Assembly: GCA_963674625.2 (NCBI GenBank)
Contig: CAXXXO010000003.1
Coordinates: 558,001 to 622,000, forward strand
From: JALHFZ01 sp963674625
GTDB lineage: Bacteria; Synergistota; Synergistia; Synergistales; Aminobacteriaceae
Reading direction: 5' to 3'
Length of the DNA: 64,000 nucleotides
In this document: piece after piece, positions 18,902 through 26,962 of the stretch
Layout of the letters: the number at the start of each line of letters is the position of its first letter
How positions within the stretch are numbered: position 1 is the stretch's first letter
The notes under the pieces: model-generated
What the model saw: the letters and a program-made list of their open reading frames with translations, nothing else
Database searches by the model: none
What the model was told of the DNA's origin: nothing
Position numbers and translations under genes: made by a program

Positions 18902-19558
18902 TTAGTCCTCCTCTTCGTCTTTGGCCTTCCCCTTGCCTAACACTTCGACTTCCTTCTCCTCCGTTTCGGGCTCTTCCTCCTCGCCCACGCCCCTGGGAAT
19001 CATAACCGCCACGACGACCTCATCGGGGTCGGCGAGCACTTCCGCTTCGGGGGGAACAGGAAGATCCTGAACCTGGATCTGTTCACCCAGCCCGAGGGAG
19101 GAGACGTCGACCACTATGGACTCAGGGATCTGTCCGGGGAGGACTTCCATGGAAATTTCCCGGAGAAGATGGTCGATAACGCCGCCCAGCTTCACGCCAG
19201 GGCATTCATCCCGGCCGGTCAGCTGCACGGGAATATTGACGTTGATGCGGTGTCCCTTGACCAGCTGGACGAAATCTATATGGAGAATTTTTCCGTTGAG
19301 GATATCCTTCTGAACTTCCCGCATGAGGCACATCTCGTCCTTGCCGCCGGGGAATGCCACCTGGATTGTCTGGGTCTCCCACCTCGAGGAGGCCACGACT
19401 TTGCTGATCTCGGAAGCCTTTACCTTCCCCGGAAGGGATTCGATATAGTCCGGACCGTAGACGACACAGGGAATGTATCCCGAGGACCGTACTCTTCTGC
19501 TTGCTTCCTTTCCTTTTTCTTCCCGCGGTTCAAGAACGATATTCACCATTTCCGACAT
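18902..19558 (-). CDS. rplY: Ribosomal protein L25 / Ctc family (long form)
   Basis: This 218-residue protein combines an N-terminal L25 5S-rRNA-binding domain (about 1-95, with SSGYIPCVVYGPDYIESLPG) and the TL5-type beta domain. It ends in an acidic, low-complexity tail rich in Glu and Lys from about residue 190. The ATG is preceded by AAGGAGG. Long forms are known as Ctc/TL5. It lies between prs and pth, the order found in Bacillus and many others. Confidence 0.94.
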   Translation of the reverse strand: MSEMVNIVLEPREEKGKEASRRVRSSGYIPCVVYGPDYIESLPGKVKASEISKVVASSRWETQTIQVAFPGGKDEMCLMREVQKDILNGKILHIDFVQLVKGHRINVNIPVQLTGRDECPGVKLGGVIDHLLREISMEVLPGQIPESIVVDVSSLGLGEQIQVQDLPVPPEAEVLADPDEVVVAVMIPRGVGEEEEPETEEKEVEVLGKGKAKDEEED

Positions 19559-19618
19559 TGAAACCCATCCTCCTTAAAGTGCGATCCCCCGCCCTGAAGG
19601 CCGGGAACCGAAAAAAAA

Positions 19619-20587
19619 CTAGTCAAACAGACTGCTTACGGAACGATCGCTGTGCACACGCAAAATGGCCTCGGCGAAGAGGGGCGCTATGGACAGCTGA
19701 ATGATTTTATCCGATTTTTTGATCTCGGGCAATGGGATGGTATCGGTAAGCACCATCACATCGATGGAAGAATTGTCAAGCCGTTCGAAGGCCGGCCCTG
19801 AAAGCACCCCGTGGGTGGCGCAGGCGTAGATTTTCACCGCACCCCTTTCCTTGATGAGGGCGGCGGCATTGCAGATCGTGCCCGCCGTATCGATGATGTC
19901 GTCCACGAGGACGGCAGTCTTGCCCCGGACGTCCCCTATGATGTCCATGACCTCGCAGAGGTTTGCCACCTCGTGGGACCTCCGCTTGTCCACGATGGCG
20001 AGATCCGCCTTGAGGGTCCCGGCGAATTTCCTGGCCCTGACCACTCCCCCCACGTCCGGCGCGACCACCACGATGGACCCCGACGAGGACTCCGCGGAAA
20101 GGGTCTCCCGGAAATAGCTTGCCAGGAGAGGCATGCCCGTAAGGTGATCCACGGGGATATCGAAAAAACCCTGGATCTGGCCCGCATGAAGATCGGCGGA
20201 GATGACCCTGTCAGCTCCAGCGACGGTGATGACGTTCGCGACAAGTTTCGCGGAGATGGGGTCTCTTGGCTTGGTCTTCCGTTCCTGCCGGGCATATCCG
20301 AAATAGGGGATCACCACGTTGATGCGGTTGGCGGAAGCCCTCTTCAGCGCGTCGATCATGATGAGCAGCTCGACCAGGTTCTCGTTCACGGGGTTGCAGG
20401 TAGGCTGTATGACGAAAACATCGGCTCCCCGCACGCTCTCCTCGATGGAAAGGCCGATTTCACCATCGGAAAAACGGTAATGTTTCGACCGGGAGAGCTC
20501 CATCCCGAGTTCGCTGCATATTCTCCGGGCAAAAGCCGGATGGGCCGTACCGGAAAAAATCTTCAGTTCCCGTGAATTTGACGCCAT
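19619..20587 (-). CDS. prs: Ribose-phosphate pyrophosphokinase
   Basis: This 322-residue enzyme makes PRPP from ribose 5-phosphate and ATP for nucleotide, His and Trp synthesis. The start MASNSRELKIFSG was chosen because family sequence begins there and the preceding open frame belongs to the 3' region of glmU. Visible motifs are the KPRDPISAKLVANVI block, DRVISADLHAGQIQGFFDIP, VVAPDVGGVVRARKFA and the PRPP loop VLVDDIIDTAGT. It sits 17 nt downstream of glmU, the classical glmU-prs-ctc-pth order. Confidence 0.97.
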   Translation of the reverse strand: MASNSRELKIFSGTAHPAFARRICSELGMELSRSKHYRFSDGEIGLSIEESVRGADVFVIQPTCNPVNENLVELLIMIDALKRASANRINVVIPYFGYARQERKTKPRDPISAKLVANVITVAGADRVISADLHAGQIQGFFDIPVDHLTGMPLLASYFRETLSAESSSGSIVVVAPDVGGVVRARKFAGTLKADLAIVDKRRSHEVANLCEVMDIIGDVRGKTAVLVDDIIDTAGTICNAAALIKERGAVKIYACATHGVLSGPAFERLDNSSIDVMVLTDTIPLPEIKKSDKIIQLSIAPLFAEAILRVHSDRSVSSLFD

Positions 20588-20604
20588 AATCCAGGCTGCC
20601 TCCT

Positions 20605-22023
20605 TTATTTCTCGGTATCTTCCTGCTTCTGCCTTCTTTTTGACCAGCCGTCGATATTTTTCTGATGGGCCCTGGCGACCCCAAGGGATCCTTCGGGGAC
20701 ATTCCTGCTGATCACCGATCCGGCGGCGGTAAATCCGCCGTCCTTCACCTCCACCGGGGCAACCAGCATGGTGTCGCTGCCGATAAAGCACCGGTTTCCT
20801 ATTTTTGTGGGGTTTTTCCTCCTGCCGTCATAGTTGCAGGTGATGGTGCCCGCCCCGATGTTCGTGTCCTCCCCCACGGTCGCGTCCCCCAGATAGGACA
20901 GATGGGGTGTTTTGCTCCTCTTTCCGATGGTGCTTTTCTTGATCTCAACGAACTTTCCCGCATGGGCTTCTTCTTCGAGCACCGCCCCGTCCCGGAGGAC
21001 AACGAAGGGACCGGCCCGGGACCCCTTTTCGAGGCGGCTGTCGCTGAGGACGGCGTGGCTCACCACGTCCGCCCCTTCGGAAAGGGTCATGTTTCTGAGA
21101 ATGGAGAACCCGCCCACGTGGCTTCCTCTTCCGATGCTCGTATGCCCCCAGATCTGAACGAAGGGGTCTATGGAAACATTTTCTTCGATGGTCACCCGGG
21201 GACCGATCCAGACGGAGGAAGGATCCATCATTCGTACCCCCCGGGAAAGATGCCCCTCCACGATTTCCTGGCGGATGCACTCTCCGGAGGACCAGAGGTG
21301 CCCGGGAGTATTGACGCCCCGGAATTCCGTCTCCGTGGAGGCTGCGGTGCTGTTCACCCGGCGTCCGTCCCTGACCATGAGGCCGACAAGGTCGGGAAGG
21401 TAGTATTCCCCCTGGGCGTTCTCGTTGTCGAGGCGGTCGATGAAGGGCAGCAGGGAGGAGACGGTGAATACGTAAATTCCGCTGTTGACCTCGGAGATGA
21501 GCTTCTGCTCTTCCGTGGCGTCCCTGTCCTCCACTATGGAGACGCCCGGGCCCGACCTCACGATACGCCCGTACCCCCGGGGATCGGAGGCGCAAAAGCT
21601 GAGAAAGGTGCAGTCGGCCCCTGAAGCGGCATGATCTGCAAGAAGCGCCTCAAGGGTGGAGCTGCGCAGGTGGGGAACGTCCCCCGGAAGGATGAGAAGA
21701 TTCTCGAAGCCGGACCACCATTCCCGGGCTATTCGGACCGCATGGCCGGTGCCGAGCTGTTCGTGCTGCCACAGGGGCACGACGGAAGGCCACGCCCCGG
21801 AAAGATACTCCGAAACCTGCTCTCCCTTGTGGCCCACCACGGCGGAGATGGCTGCAATTTTCGCTCCTCCGCCCCCGCGGCATGGTTCAAGGGCCCGGAG
21901 GACATAATAAAGCAGCGGCTGATCGAGTATCGGAAGGAGGACCTTGGGGAGGTCGCTCTTCATTCTGGTACCTTTTCCCGCCGCAAGTACAAGCGCCCCG
22001 GTTCCGTCAGTCGAGCAGGTCAA
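20605..22023 (-). CDS. glmU: Bifunctional GlmU (uridylyltransferase / glucosamine-1-P acetyltransferase)
   Basis: This protein of about 472 residues makes UDP-GlcNAc. The N-terminal pyrophosphorylase domain has LVLAAGKGTRMKSDLPK and LPGDVPHLRS. The C-terminal left-handed beta-helix consists of hexapeptide repeats (GVRMMDPSSVWIGP, then IGAGTITCNYDG). There is no ATG before family sequence. I prefer the TTG at 22023, which has AAAGGTG nine bases upstream; TTG 22032 and GTG 22035 are alternatives. The open frame further upstream runs through tRNA-Gln and cannot be coding. The gene seems to be co-transcribed with that tRNA. Confidence 0.93.
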   Translation of the reverse strand: MTCSTDGTGALVLAAGKGTRMKSDLPKVLLPILDQPLLYYVLRALEPCRGGGGAKIAAISAVVGHKGEQVSEYLSGAWPSVVPLWQHEQLGTGHAVRIAREWWSGFENLLILPGDVPHLRSSTLEALLADHAASGADCTFLSFCASDPRGYGRIVRSGPGVSIVEDRDATEEQKLISEVNSGIYVFTVSSLLPFIDRLDNENAQGEYYLPDLVGLMVRDGRRVNSTAASTETEFRGVNTPGHLWSSGECIRQEIVEGHLSRGVRMMDPSSVWIGPRVTIEENVSIDPFVQIWGHTSIGRGSHVGGFSILRNMTLSEGADVVSHAVLSDSRLEKGSRAGPFVVLRDGAVLEEEAHAGKFVEIKKSTIGKRSKTPHLSYLGDATVGEDTNIGAGTITCNYDGRRKNPTKIGNRCFIGSDTMLVAPVEVKDGGFTAAGSVISRNVPEGSLGVARAHQKNIDGWSKRRQKQEDTEK

Positions 22024-22087
22024 GGAGATCAACACCTTTATAGGGATTTCCGGGAAGCCTTTTCGGTCTTTTCCCGAAGAATGCTCC

Positions 22088-22161
22088 TGGCTGGGGTGGC
22101 TGGATTCGAACCAGCGATGGCGGAGCCAAAGTCCGCTGCCTTGCCGCTTGGCTACACCCCA
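22088..22161 (-). tRNA. tRNA-Gln (anticodon TTG), CCA encoded
   Basis: The minus strand folds into a complete cloverleaf. The acceptor TGGGGTG pairs with CACCCCA, the anticodon stem GCGGA/TCCGC encloses the loop CTTTGGC, and the T arm CTGGTTCGAATCCAG is standard. The discriminator is G and the CCA end is genomically encoded. A promoter lies directly upstream and no terminator separates it from glmU. Confidence 0.97.
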
Positions 22162-22178
22162 TCGTAAAGAACCACAAT

Positions 22179-22206
22179 ATACTAGCAGAGCCTGACCAAG
22201 TGTCAA
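22179..22206 (-). promoter_or_regulatory. Near-consensus sigma-70 promoter for tRNA-Gln and the glmU run
   Basis: On the minus strand TTGACA (22206-22201) and TAGTAT (22184-22179) are separated by 16 bp. The tRNA 5' end is 18 nt downstream of the -10 box. This is the only strong promoter I can see for the tRNA-Gln to ppdK stretch. Confidence 0.8.
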
Positions 22207-22352
22207 GAAAGATGGTTTTTTCCGCCGATTATCTTTTTTATTATACTCCACCGTTCCGGGGAAAGGGTTCTCCTTTCTCCGCAGGTCGGGTAGCCCCTGC
22301 TGAAGCCGGATAAGAAGGATTTTTCTTTTTCCTCGGAAAAGGGTGCGTACTA

Positions 22353-22361
22353 TGGTAGAAT
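22353..22361 (+). promoter_or_regulatory. Extended -10 promoter for the CPBP protease gene
   Basis: TGGTAGAAT gives an extended -10 element (TG at 22353-22354, TAGAAT at 22356-22361). No good -35 box is present. The ATG at 22371 is only 9 nt downstream and has no ribosome binding site, so the transcript would be leaderless or nearly so. Confidence 0.45.
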
Positions 22362-22370
22362 TTCAATCAA

Positions 22371-22883
22371 ATGATACCTTTGCTCGTCTTCGCCTTTTTT
22401 CTCTATTTTCCCTACGGGTGGTGCGCCCTTCGGAAAAGGTCCTTCGAGAGCTGCGGCCTGAGGTGGAAAATCACCCCCAGGGGATGGCTTGACCTTGCCG
22501 CCGCCACTGCCGGCACTCTTCTGCCCCTTACCCTGGTCGCCCTTCTTTTTTTCCGAAGCGCCCTTCCCTCTCCGGCTTCCGCATCGATTCTCCCGGCGAT
22601 TCTGTCGGGCTTCGCAGTTGCGGCGGCGGAGGAGACTTTTTTCCGGGGATGGCTGCAAACCCAGCTCTGCTCGAAGTTTTCGCCCCCCCTGGCAATCTTC
22701 CTCGCGGCAGCCCTTTTCGGCCTGGCCCACTTCGCCTCTCCCTACGCCCCCTTCGCCCTCCTGGCCTTTTTTCCAGGGCTTGTCATGGGCCTTCTCAGGC
22801 ACCGACACGGTTCAGTTTTTCCGGCCATTCTCTATCACTGGTTCGGCAATATCTGGTCAATCTGGTTTTATCCCCATCTCTAG
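22371..22883 (+). CDS. CPBP-family intramembrane metalloprotease
   Basis: This 170-residue, mostly hydrophobic protein has about four or five membrane segments. It carries the three motifs of the CAAX protease/bacteriocin-processing (Abi) family: EExxxR (E87, E88, R92 in AAAEETFFRGWL), FxxxH (H120 in FGLAH) and HxxxN (H156, N160 in YHWFGN). The substrate is unknown. No ribosome binding site precedes the ATG and an extended -10 box lies immediately upstream. It is followed 26 nt later by a secreted-protein gene in the same direction, so the two probably form one transcript ending at the 24.0 kb terminator. Confidence 0.85.
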   Translation: MIPLLVFAFFLYFPYGWCALRKRSFESCGLRWKITPRGWLDLAAATAGTLLPLTLVALLFFRSALPSPASASILPAILSGFAVAAAEETFFRGWLQTQLCSKFSPPLAIFLAAALFGLAHFASPYAPFALLAFFPGLVMGLLRHRHGSVFPAILYHWFGNIWSIWFYPHL

Positions 22884-22909
22884 GGAAGAACCGGGAAAGG
22901 AGTTCTGCC

Positions 22910-23971
22910 ATGAAAAAAATCTTCAGACGAACTGTTTTTTTTCTCGCGGTCTTTTTCTTCAGCGCTCTATCTGGTGCGTGCGCCGCTCCGCTCTTTGAAA
23001 TCCGCCTCCCTCTCACCCTGGGGGAGACGGCGTCGGCGGTCCTGCCGGACGGACGGACTTTTCCCCTCGGAAAGGTGGCGGGCCTTCCCGAAACCACCCG
23101 CTGGCCGGGGTATACGGCGTCGAAATGGGCCCTTCCCGGCACCGTCGCCGCATCGGCGGTGAACGCCGTCCATCTCACCCTCTCCATAGAAAAGGACGCC
23201 GGGAGGACCTTCAGCGTTCTTCCGCTCACTACTCTCGCTCCCGCCGCGGGAAAGGCGGCCTTCGTAACCCTGGACGTTCCCGCCGGAACGGGCTTTTTCG
23301 GAGGATGGGCGCCTCCCGTGGGAACACGGGTTTCAGTGAGGAAAAAGGACGGTTCTCTTCTTCCCCTTGAAATCCGGGGGCTGCCCTCCCCGGGAGAAGA
23401 GCTGGTCTTTTTCGTGGAGGAGCTTCCCCGGCCCTATATCATCGATATGGAAAACAGACCGGGCGGGCGGATCATCGGATGGTACGCCGACGGCCCGAAG
23501 GTCCTTGCCCGGGTCATCCGGCCGGTGAAAGGGGTCGGTCGCTTCGGAGGAACTGAGTTTCAGGCCCGGGGACGCATACGGGCAAATCACTCGGGAGTCG
23601 TCGATGTGAGCACCACTCCCCGAGGAACCGTGGGAGGATTTCAGATCATTCCCCTTCTTCACGCCGGGTCGAAGGAGATGGGTTCGGCCTGGTCTCTCAC
23701 CCAGTGGATGATCGCCGGTTCCGAATCGGGAGAACCCCTTCCGGGCACCGCCCCCCTCTTTCGCGGGAACCTCCTTCCGGGAAGCCAGGGGGATGACGCC
23801 CTCTGGGACATGTGGTCCACCTGGGGCCGAAAGCCCCTGGTGCTCTGCCGCGTGGACGGAGGAGAGTGGATGAAGCTTCCCGAAGAGGGGGGGAGACAGG
23901 ACAGGGCCCTCGAGAGAATCACCCATATCCGCATCTATTCCCCCTTTACCGCAGAACCCCAGGGGAAGTGA
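22910..23971 (+). CDS. Secreted protein of unknown function
   Basis: The 353-residue protein starts at ATG 22910 with AAAGGAG seven bases upstream. The N-terminus MKKIFRRTVFFLAVFFFSALSG-A-C-A is a signal peptide, with cleavage likely after ACA-A. The mature part is rich in Pro, Gly and beta-type segments. It holds patches such as RGRIRANHSGVVDVSTTP and DDALWDMWSTWGRKPLVLCRVDG that look structured, but I do not recognise the family. Only one cysteine lies in the mature chain, so no disulphide-rich fold. Pairing with a membrane protease suggests an envelope role; that is inference only. Confidence 0.75.
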   Translation: MKKIFRRTVFFLAVFFFSALSGACAAPLFEIRLPLTLGETASAVLPDGRTFPLGKVAGLPETTRWPGYTASKWALPGTVAASAVNAVHLTLSIEKDAGRTFSVLPLTTLAPAAGKAAFVTLDVPAGTGFFGGWAPPVGTRVSVRKKDGSLLPLEIRGLPSPGEELVFFVEELPRPYIIDMENRPGGRIIGWYADGPKVLARVIRPVKGVGRFGGTEFQARGRIRANHSGVVDVSTTPRGTVGGFQIIPLLHAGSKEMGSAWSLTQWMIAGSESGEPLPGTAPLFRGNLLPGSQGDDALWDMWSTWGRKPLVLCRVDGGEWMKLPEEGGRQDRALERITHIRIYSPFTAEPQGK

Positions 23972-23978
23972 AGCCTTC

Positions 23979-24034
23979 GGGAAAGCATAGGGGGAGCGGT
24001 TTTCGTCCGCTCCCCCTACGCTTTCCCTTTTATT
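23979..24034 (+). terminator. Rho-independent terminator after the secreted-protein gene
   Basis: A 21-base arm (23979-23999) pairs with 24007-24027 with a single mismatch around a 7-nt loop. TTTTATT follows on the plus strand. It also sits at the end of the convergent glmS, whose stop codon is at 24030-24032. Confidence 0.92.
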
Positions 24035-25862
24035 CGACCGTGACGCTTTTGGCGAGGTTCCTGGGCTGATCGATGTGGCACCCGAGAAAGCGGGCAAAGT
24101 AATAGGCGAAAAGCTGCAGGGGAACCACCGTGAGGAAAGGCGAAAATTGCTCCGAAGCCGGGGGGATGAAGAAGAGCCGGTCCGCCGTTCCGTCGAGGGA
24201 GTCATCCCCCTCGGTAGCGATGGCGATGACAGGAGCTTTCCTGGCCTTCGCCTCGAGAATGTTCGAGAAGGTTTTCTCGGAGAGGCTGTCCTTCGGGGTG
24301 ACCACCACCACAGGAACCCGGGGGTCGAGAAGGGCGATGGGGCCGTGCTTCATCTCCCCCGCCGCGTAGGCTTCCGCGTGGACGTAGGAAATTTCCTTCA
24401 GCTTCAGGGCTCCTTCGAGGGCGATGGGGTAGGAAATTCCCCTTCCGAGGAAGAGGAAATCCCGGGCGTGGGTGTAGAGGCCGGCCAGTTCCTGAAGCTC
24501 GCCCTGTTTCTGAAGGATCGATTCGACTTTGTAGGAAGGGCGAGAAGCTCCCTGGTCCAGAGCCGTTCCTGCTCCCGTGTGACTCTTCCCTGGAGGCGTC
24601 CGAGATAGATTGCAAGAAGATAGAGCACCGCCAGCTGCCCCATGAAGGTCTTCGTGGCGGCCACGCCGATCTCCGGTCCCGCCTTGAGCTGGAGAATGTC
24701 ATGAACTTCCCGGGCGAGGGTCGAGCCGATGACGTTCGTGACGGCAAGGCAGCGCCCTCCACGGGATTTCACGATGCGCTCCGCGGCGAGGGTGTCGGCC
24801 GTCTCTCCCGACTGGGAGACGAAGACAGCAAGGGTTTCCCGGTCCGCCGGGACAGTACGGTAGCGGTATTCCGACGCCACATCCACCCGGATGTCGAAGC
24901 CGGTGATCGATTCGAGAAAGCGCTCCGCCGTCAGGGCCGCGTAGTAGGAGGTGCCGCAGGCAACGATATGCAGCTTTTTCCATCCCCGTACGTCCTCCTC
25001 TGTCCAGGGGAGTTCCGCCGAGAGGTCCACCCTTTCATCGACGATTCTCTTCGCCATGGAATTGCGCAGCACCGCCCCCTGTTCATTGATCTCCTTGAGC
25101 ATGAAGTGGGGGTACCCCCCCTTGTCCACCATGGAGACGTCCCAGTCGATATTGGGAGACCTTCTTGTCTACAGGCTCACCGTCGGAGTTCCAGAACCGC
25201 ATGCCTTCCCGCGAGAGCTCCGCGATGTCTCCGTCGTCGAGATAGACCACGTCCTGGGTGTAAGGAAGAATCGCCGGAACATCGGAGGCGCAGAAGCTCT
25301 CCCCTTTTCCGTTCGTTCCCGTCACCAGGGGGGAGCCCTGGCGGAGGCAGTAAATCCTGTCCGGGTCGTCCCGGGAGAGAATTGCCAGGGCAAAGGACCC
25401 CTTCAAGATGCTCTGGAGTTCGGAAAGGGCTCCGACCATGTCCCCCCGGTAGAGGCTGGAGAGCAGTTCCGCAACGACCTCCGTGTCGGTCTCCGACTTG
25501 TAGGTTCCCCCTCTGCAGGAGGAAAGACTCTTCCGGATCTCCCTGTAGTTTTCGACGATCCCGTTGTGAACAAGCACCAGGCGCGAGGAGAGATCCAAGT
25601 GGGGATGGGCGTTTACCTGGGTTACGCCGCCGTGGGTGGCCCAACGGGTATGGCCGATGCCGAGAGTTCCGGTCATGGGGTTCGCGTCGAGAAGAGCGCT
25701 GAGATCATCCACCTTGCCGACTTCTTTCACCACATGGAATTCGGACCCGTCCATAAGGGCGATTCCCGCCGAGTCATATCCGCGGTACTCAAGACTCCTC
25801 ATGCCCCGGAGAAGGACGTCGCTCACCTTCCGGGGTCCTATATATCCAACTATTCCGCACAT
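24030..25862 (-). pseudogene. glmS: Glutamine--fructose-6-phosphate aminotransferase, two frame breaks
   Basis: GlmS makes glucosamine 6-phosphate, the first step to UDP-GlcNAc. The start MCGIVGYIG (25862) exposes the catalytic Cys1. The glutaminase domain and both SIS domains (ACGTSYYAALTAERF, VFVSQSGETADT) are recognisable, and the C-terminus ends QPRNLAKSVTVE, as in the family. The reading frame changes twice. Near 25157 TCCCAAT should read TCCAAT (one extra C) to give KKVSNIDWD; near 24535 ACAAAGTC should read ACAAAAGTC (one A missing) to give LPTKVESILQ. Both are one-base changes in short homopolymers and all catalytic motifs are conserved, so sequencing or assembly error is more likely than a real pseudogene. 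Confidence 0.85.
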
Positions 25863-25919
25863 ACCGAAAACGCACCGCCTTTTCTTTTTCGACAAAGAGA
25901 AACCTGCCCCGCCGTTGTG

Positions 25920-25941
25920 AGGGAGATCGCTCTCCCTTTTT
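25920..25941. other. Hairpin in the galU-glmS spacer
   Basis: AGGGAGA and TCTCCCT form a 7-bp stem around a TCGC loop. It is followed by five T on the plus strand, so it resembles a plus-strand terminator, but no plus-strand gene precedes it. In the minus-strand galU-glmS transcript it would be a hairpin without a U tract. Its function is unclear. Confidence 0.35.
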
Positions 25942-26046
25942 GGACAGGGGCTTTGCGGGTCCGTCTCTCGTGAACCCCGGAGGCATCCGCCGACTCTTCG
26001 ATACTCCTCCGACCTCGTCTGCCGGCAAACCGCCGGCGCAGGCGCT

Positions 26047-26931
26047 TTACCGCGAACGCTCTGAGTTTCTGCCTATTTCCAGTGCCCTGAGCACCACCTC
26101 CCTGAGATCGGGATCGTCCATGGCGAGCTGAACATTCGCCGAAAGCCATCCCGGCTGGGTGCCGCAGTCAAAGCGGCGTCCCCTGTAGACTACTCCCAGA
26201 CCGGTTCCTTTCCGGCGAGGGTCCGAAGGGCGTCGGTGAGCTGAATTTCTCCCCCCGCCCCCTTCTCCTGGGTTTTCAGTATGGAGAAGACCGTAGGGGT
26301 CAGGACGTAGCGGCCCATAATGGCGAGAGTGCCCGGCGCTTTTTCGGGTCCCGGCTTTTCCACCATGTCGCGGACGCGGTATACTCCCTCCCCCGCTTTT
26401 TCAGCGGAGACGATTCCGTAGCGGGCCGTATCCGCAAGGGACACCTCCTCGAGGGCGATCACCGACCCTCCCCTTTCTTTCTGCACAGCGATGAGCTGGG
26501 CGAGTACGGAGGGGGTCTGCCACCATGACGTCATCGGGGAGAATGACGCCGAAGGGATTATCGCGGCAGACGGCTTCGCCGCAGAGAACCGCGTGTCCCA
26601 GGCCGAGGGGGCTGTGCTGGCGCATGTAGATGAAGACGGCCATGGAGGCTATGGAGACCACTTCATCGTAGAGAGAGTTTTTATTCCGCGATTTGAGCAG
26701 CTGTTCGAGTTCGAATGAACGGTCGAAATAATCCTCGATGGATTTCTTCGACCTGCCGGTAATCATGACCATTTCCCGGCACCCGGCAGCAAGAGCTTCT
26801 TCCACCCCGTAGGCGATGATGGGCCGGTCCACGAGGGGAAGCATTTCCTTTGCGATTTCCTTTGTGGCAGGCAGAAAGCGGGTTCCGAGCCCGGCTACGG
26901 GAAAGAGACATTTTCGGATTTCATGGTTCAT
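26047..26931 (-). pseudogene. galU: UTP--glucose-1-phosphate uridylyltransferase, two frame breaks
   Basis: The start MNHEIRKCLFPVAGLGTRFLPATKE (ATG 26931, AAAGGCGG upstream) is the GalU/GtaB N-terminus. The chain continues through GLGHAVLC, ILPDDVMVADP, VEKPGPEKAPG, GEIQLTDAL and finally RRFDCGTQPGW in three different frames. The first break is in a run of five C near 26508-26512; four C would restore ADPSVLAQL. The second is near 26190, where GTCTGGGAG should be GTCTGGGGAG to give EPVWGVVY. The gene makes UDP-glucose for envelope polymers. Both lesions are homopolymer indels and the rest is conserved, so base-call error is the first explanation. Confidence 0.85.
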
Positions 26932-26962
26932 GAAATAACCGCCTTTCAAGATGAATAATTCT

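Noticed and set aside
22240..22350. A possible riboswitch or small RNA in the GC-rich spacer before the CPBP gene
   Set aside because: Short G- and C-rich blocks are present, but no known riboswitch core or convincing conserved fold could be recognised by eye.
25862..26047. A glmS ribozyme upstream of glmS
   Set aside because: The 184-nt spacer to galU lacks the conserved core; only simple hairpins are seen.
26020..26047. GCCGGC hairpin just after the galU stop as a terminator
   Set aside because: The stem is only six perfect base pairs and no T tract follows on the minus strand.
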